Source of the DNA: Bacteroidota bacterium
GTDB lineage: Bacteria > Bacteroidota > Bacteroidia > NS11-12g > UBA955
NCBI GenBank assembly: GCA_027488835.1
Contig: JAIYAW010000009.1
Location: 124,001-188,000, forward strand
Reading direction: 5' to 3'
DNA: 64,000 bases
Of the stretch, positions 61,974-64,000 are shown in pieces. Position 1 is the first letter of the stretch, and the number at the start of each line of letters is the position of its first letter. Under the pieces are notes generated by a model. That model was not told the origin of the DNA. It searched no databases and worked only from the letters and a program-made list of their open reading frames with translations. Both the position numbers and the translations under genes were made by a program.

Positions 61974-64000
61974 TTATTTTTTAGATTGAGGTCTCATTTC
62001 AATATCTGGATTGTATGATTTACCAACCCATTTGTAAATTCTAGACTTCATTTTTTCATTTAAGTAATACATTGAAGGCAATAGAATCAATGTTAAGAAA
62101 GTTGCAAAACCCAATCCAAAGATCATTGTCCAGCTCAATGGTCCCCAAGTTGAAACACTGTCTCCCCCGAAATAAATATGGGGATTTAACTCAGTAAATA
62201 ATGTAACAAAGTCCATGTTAAGTCCAACAGCAAGTGGCACCAATCCTAAAATAGTTGCAGATGCTGTAAGTAATACTGGAGTCATTCTAGTTTTACCTGC
62301 TTCAATTAAAGCTTCTTTCAAAGGCAATCCACGTTCTCTTAAATGATCTGTAAACTCAACAATTAAGATACCGTTTCGTACTACAATTCCCACTAGGGCA
62401 ATTACTCCAATACCTGTCATGATGATTGAAAATCCCATGTTGAAAATTGCAAAACCCAACAATACGCCGGTAATAGAAAAGAAAATTTCAGTTAAAATGA
62501 TAATCGGTTTAGAAATAGAGTTGAACTGAGTTACCAAAATAATGATAATTAAAGCAATTGATGATAACAACGCAGTTCCTAAAAACGCACCTGTTTCTTT
62601 TTGCTCTGCTTGTTCTCCAGTAAGTTCAACTTCTATATTTGATGGTTTGTTAAATTGACCAATTGCGTCTGTAACAGAAGCAACCACTTCATTTGGTTTA
62701 TACCCTTCAATTACATTTGATGCCAAAGTAATGACACGTTTTTGATTTAATCTTAAGATACCACCATATGTATTTGAATATTGAACTGACGCCACCGCAG
62801 ATAGAGGAACTTGTCTCATCATACCGCCGGCAACCATATCTCTGTATGAAATACGCATATTCAACAAGCTATTTAAATCATTGGTTGATGTTTTTTCAAT
62901 TCTTATCATGATTGGATAATCGTCGTTTTCGTCTTTGAATTTAGAAGCTTCAGCACCATAAATGCTGTTTCTCAACATCATACCTATTTGTGCGGTGCTA
63001 ATTCCCAAACGGTTGGCACGTTCTCTATCAACTTGAATAATTAATTCGGGTTTAGAACTCACAAAGTCTGACTTCAATTCTTCAACACCAGCAATAGATT
63101 TATCGTCGAGGTATCTTTTTAACTTTTGAGAAGTACTCACCAACTCGTTAAAATCGTCGCCACGTATTTCGATATTTACAGCTTTTCCAACTGGAGGACC
63201 ATTTCTTTCTTGTTCAACGGTAATTTCAACACCCGCAAAACCTGTCATGATGGCTCTAATTGAATCTAAGATAGGTCTGGTAGAAAGACCACCACGTTTG
63301 TCGAATTCTGTAAATGCAACGGTTATTTTACCCTTGTTGCTGCTGGTAGTTCTGTCACCGCTACTTGGATCTGTAGCGCCAACTGCAACGTTAGAGATGA
63401 TACTTTCTACCACTTTTTTATTTTCACCTTTTTCAATTACTTGGAAAACTTTTTTCTCTGCCATCCTTACAACGCTATCGGTAAATTTAGCGTTTGTACC
63501 TGCTGGAAGCGTTAAGTAAACATAAGTAAAGTTTGGATCTCCTTGAGGGAAAAATACAACCGTAGGTTTTCTAATTCCGGTAATAATAAAACTAAGAATG
63601 AACAAAACAAATGTACCAGCTAAAATGCCTACAGCTCTTTTGCCAGTTAACGACCATGCAATTAATTTACTGTATTTATTTTGAACTTTAGGCCATCCGT
63701 TTTGTTGGAATCTTAAAATAACATCCTTCAGCCAAAAATGATGAACAACAAATAACAAATAGAACAAGATCATTAAATTACCCAATCCAATTCCACCCAT
63801 TAAAAAGCCTAGCAATATAACCACAGCAAAAATGATTGATGTTTTTTTGATGCTCTTTTTAGGTTGGGGATTGTTTGCATCGTGTTCTTCCTTATCCATA
63901 AAATCAACTGCAAAAACAGGATTAATGATGTAAGCAACCAACAATGAGGCGAGGAGCGTAATAATTAAGGTGACGGGTAAAAAGAACATGAACTTACCTA
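61974..64000 (-). CDS. RND-family efflux permease, C-terminal part (gene continues past the right edge)
   Basis: The frame is open to the window end; its last 675 residues or so are visible. They show membrane helices, a periplasmic porter domain (GDPNFTYVYLTLPAGTN near the beginning, IEVELTGEQAEQKETG) and the helix set with ILIVEFTDHLRERGLPLKEALIEAG and TRMTPVLLTASATILGLVPLA typical of AcrB/HAE1-type proton-driven pumps. Such pumps export drugs, metals or lipids with a membrane-fusion protein and an outer-membrane channel. The substrate class cannot be told. The ATG near 63989 is internal, because homologous residues (GKF) precede it. Confidence 0.92.
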   Translation of the reverse strand, partial: GKFMFFLPVTLIITLLASLLVAYIINPVFAVDFMDKEEHDANNPQPKKSIKKTSIIFAVVILLGFLMGGIGLGNLMILFYLLFVVHHFWLKDVILRFQQNGWPKVQNKYSKLIAWSLTGKRAVGILAGTFVLFILSFIITGIRKPTVVFFPQGDPNFTYVYLTLPAGTNAKFTDSVVRMAEKKVFQVIEKGENKKVVESIISNVAVGATDPSSGDRTTSSNKGKITVAFTEFDKRGGLSTRPILDSIRAIMTGFAGVEITVEQERNGPPVGKAVNIEIRGDDFNELVSTSQKLKRYLDDKSIAGVEELKSDFVSSKPELIIQVDRERANRLGISTAQIGMMLRNSIYGAEASKFKDENDDYPIMIRIEKTSTNDLNSLLNMRISYRDMVAGGMMRQVPLSAVASVQYSNTYGGILRLNQKRVITLASNVIEGYKPNEVVASVTDAIGQFNKPSNIEVELTGEQAEQKETGAFLGTALLSSIALIIIILVTQFNSISKPIIILTEIFFSITGVLLGFAIFNMGFSIIMTGIGVIALVGIVVRNGILIVEFTDHLRERGLPLKEALIEAGKTRMTPVLLTASATILGLVPLAVGLNMDFVTLFTELNPHIYFGGDSVSTWGPLSWTMIFGLGFATFLTLILLPSMYYLNEKMKSRIYKWVGKSYNPDIEMRPQSKK

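Noticed and set aside
2641-63550. TTGAGGGA as a Chi or KOPS site
   Set aside because: The two orientations are about equally common, whereas Chi and KOPS follow replication direction; only a whole-genome plot can settle this.

Overview
The window looks like chromosomal DNA of a low-GC (roughly 36%) member of the Bacteroidota. The main reasons are a complete porP/sprF plus gldK-gldL-gldM-gldN type IX secretion/gliding locus, a secreted protease with a type IX C-terminal sorting domain, promoters of the Bacteroidota type (TTG, about 19 bases, TAnnTTTG), and family content such as a DUF177-rpmF-plsX-fabH cluster and a GldK lipoprotein of the sulfatase-modifying fold. The class cannot be fixed from sequence reading alone.

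Layout. Bases 1-1800 look accessory: the remains of a FISUMP-type protein, an orphan ORF, and about 400 bases of nested repeats and terminator-like hairpins lying directly behind the 3' end of a tRNA-Ser(GCT) gene, which is what the edge of an element inserted at a tRNA would look like. From 2 kb on the window is mostly core genome: an outer-membrane-like protein; thrS-infC-rpmI-rplT (translation); a DUF47/PiT phosphate transport pair; clpB; purB followed by a membrane protein that joins an AsmA-like region to a GT51 peptidoglycan glycosyltransferase; uvrA; a GT22-like glycosyltransferase; a lipB-LemA-TPM-TPM run; a YraN nuclease-like protein; a secreted M43 protease back to back with topA, a SirB1-family protein and a 2-oxoacid dehydrogenase E2.

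From 31.7 to 34 kb there are two unrecognised membrane proteins, a TTG-started phosphoesterase and tRNA-Leu(CAA), which runs almost directly into an alpha/beta hydrolase gene. Then come tsaC, a sigma-54 response regulator pointing away from porP, and the gldKLMN operon (37.5-43.9 kb), which encodes the outer-membrane ring lipoprotein, the proton-driven motor and the periplasmic partners of the secretion machine that would export the M43 protease.

The rest holds DUF177-rpmF-plsX-fabH (lipid synthesis joined to ribosome biogenesis), guaA with a periplasmic-binding-like protein and an RsmB-like methyltransferase, cinA, rnhA, pfkA-recN, a lipoprotein, lon with a 55-residue membrane protein and a thioredoxin-like secreted protein, a coiled-coil membrane protein, a small secreted protein, and the C-terminal part of an RND efflux permease that runs off the right edge.

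Two signals are not explained by gene content. The octamer TTGAGGGA is found about 16 times by eye on both strands and in all codon phases, with six more TTGGGGGA sites, against one or two expected for the former. Several genes have the TAnnTTTG promoter element ending only about four bases before the start codon, which predicts leaderless mRNAs.
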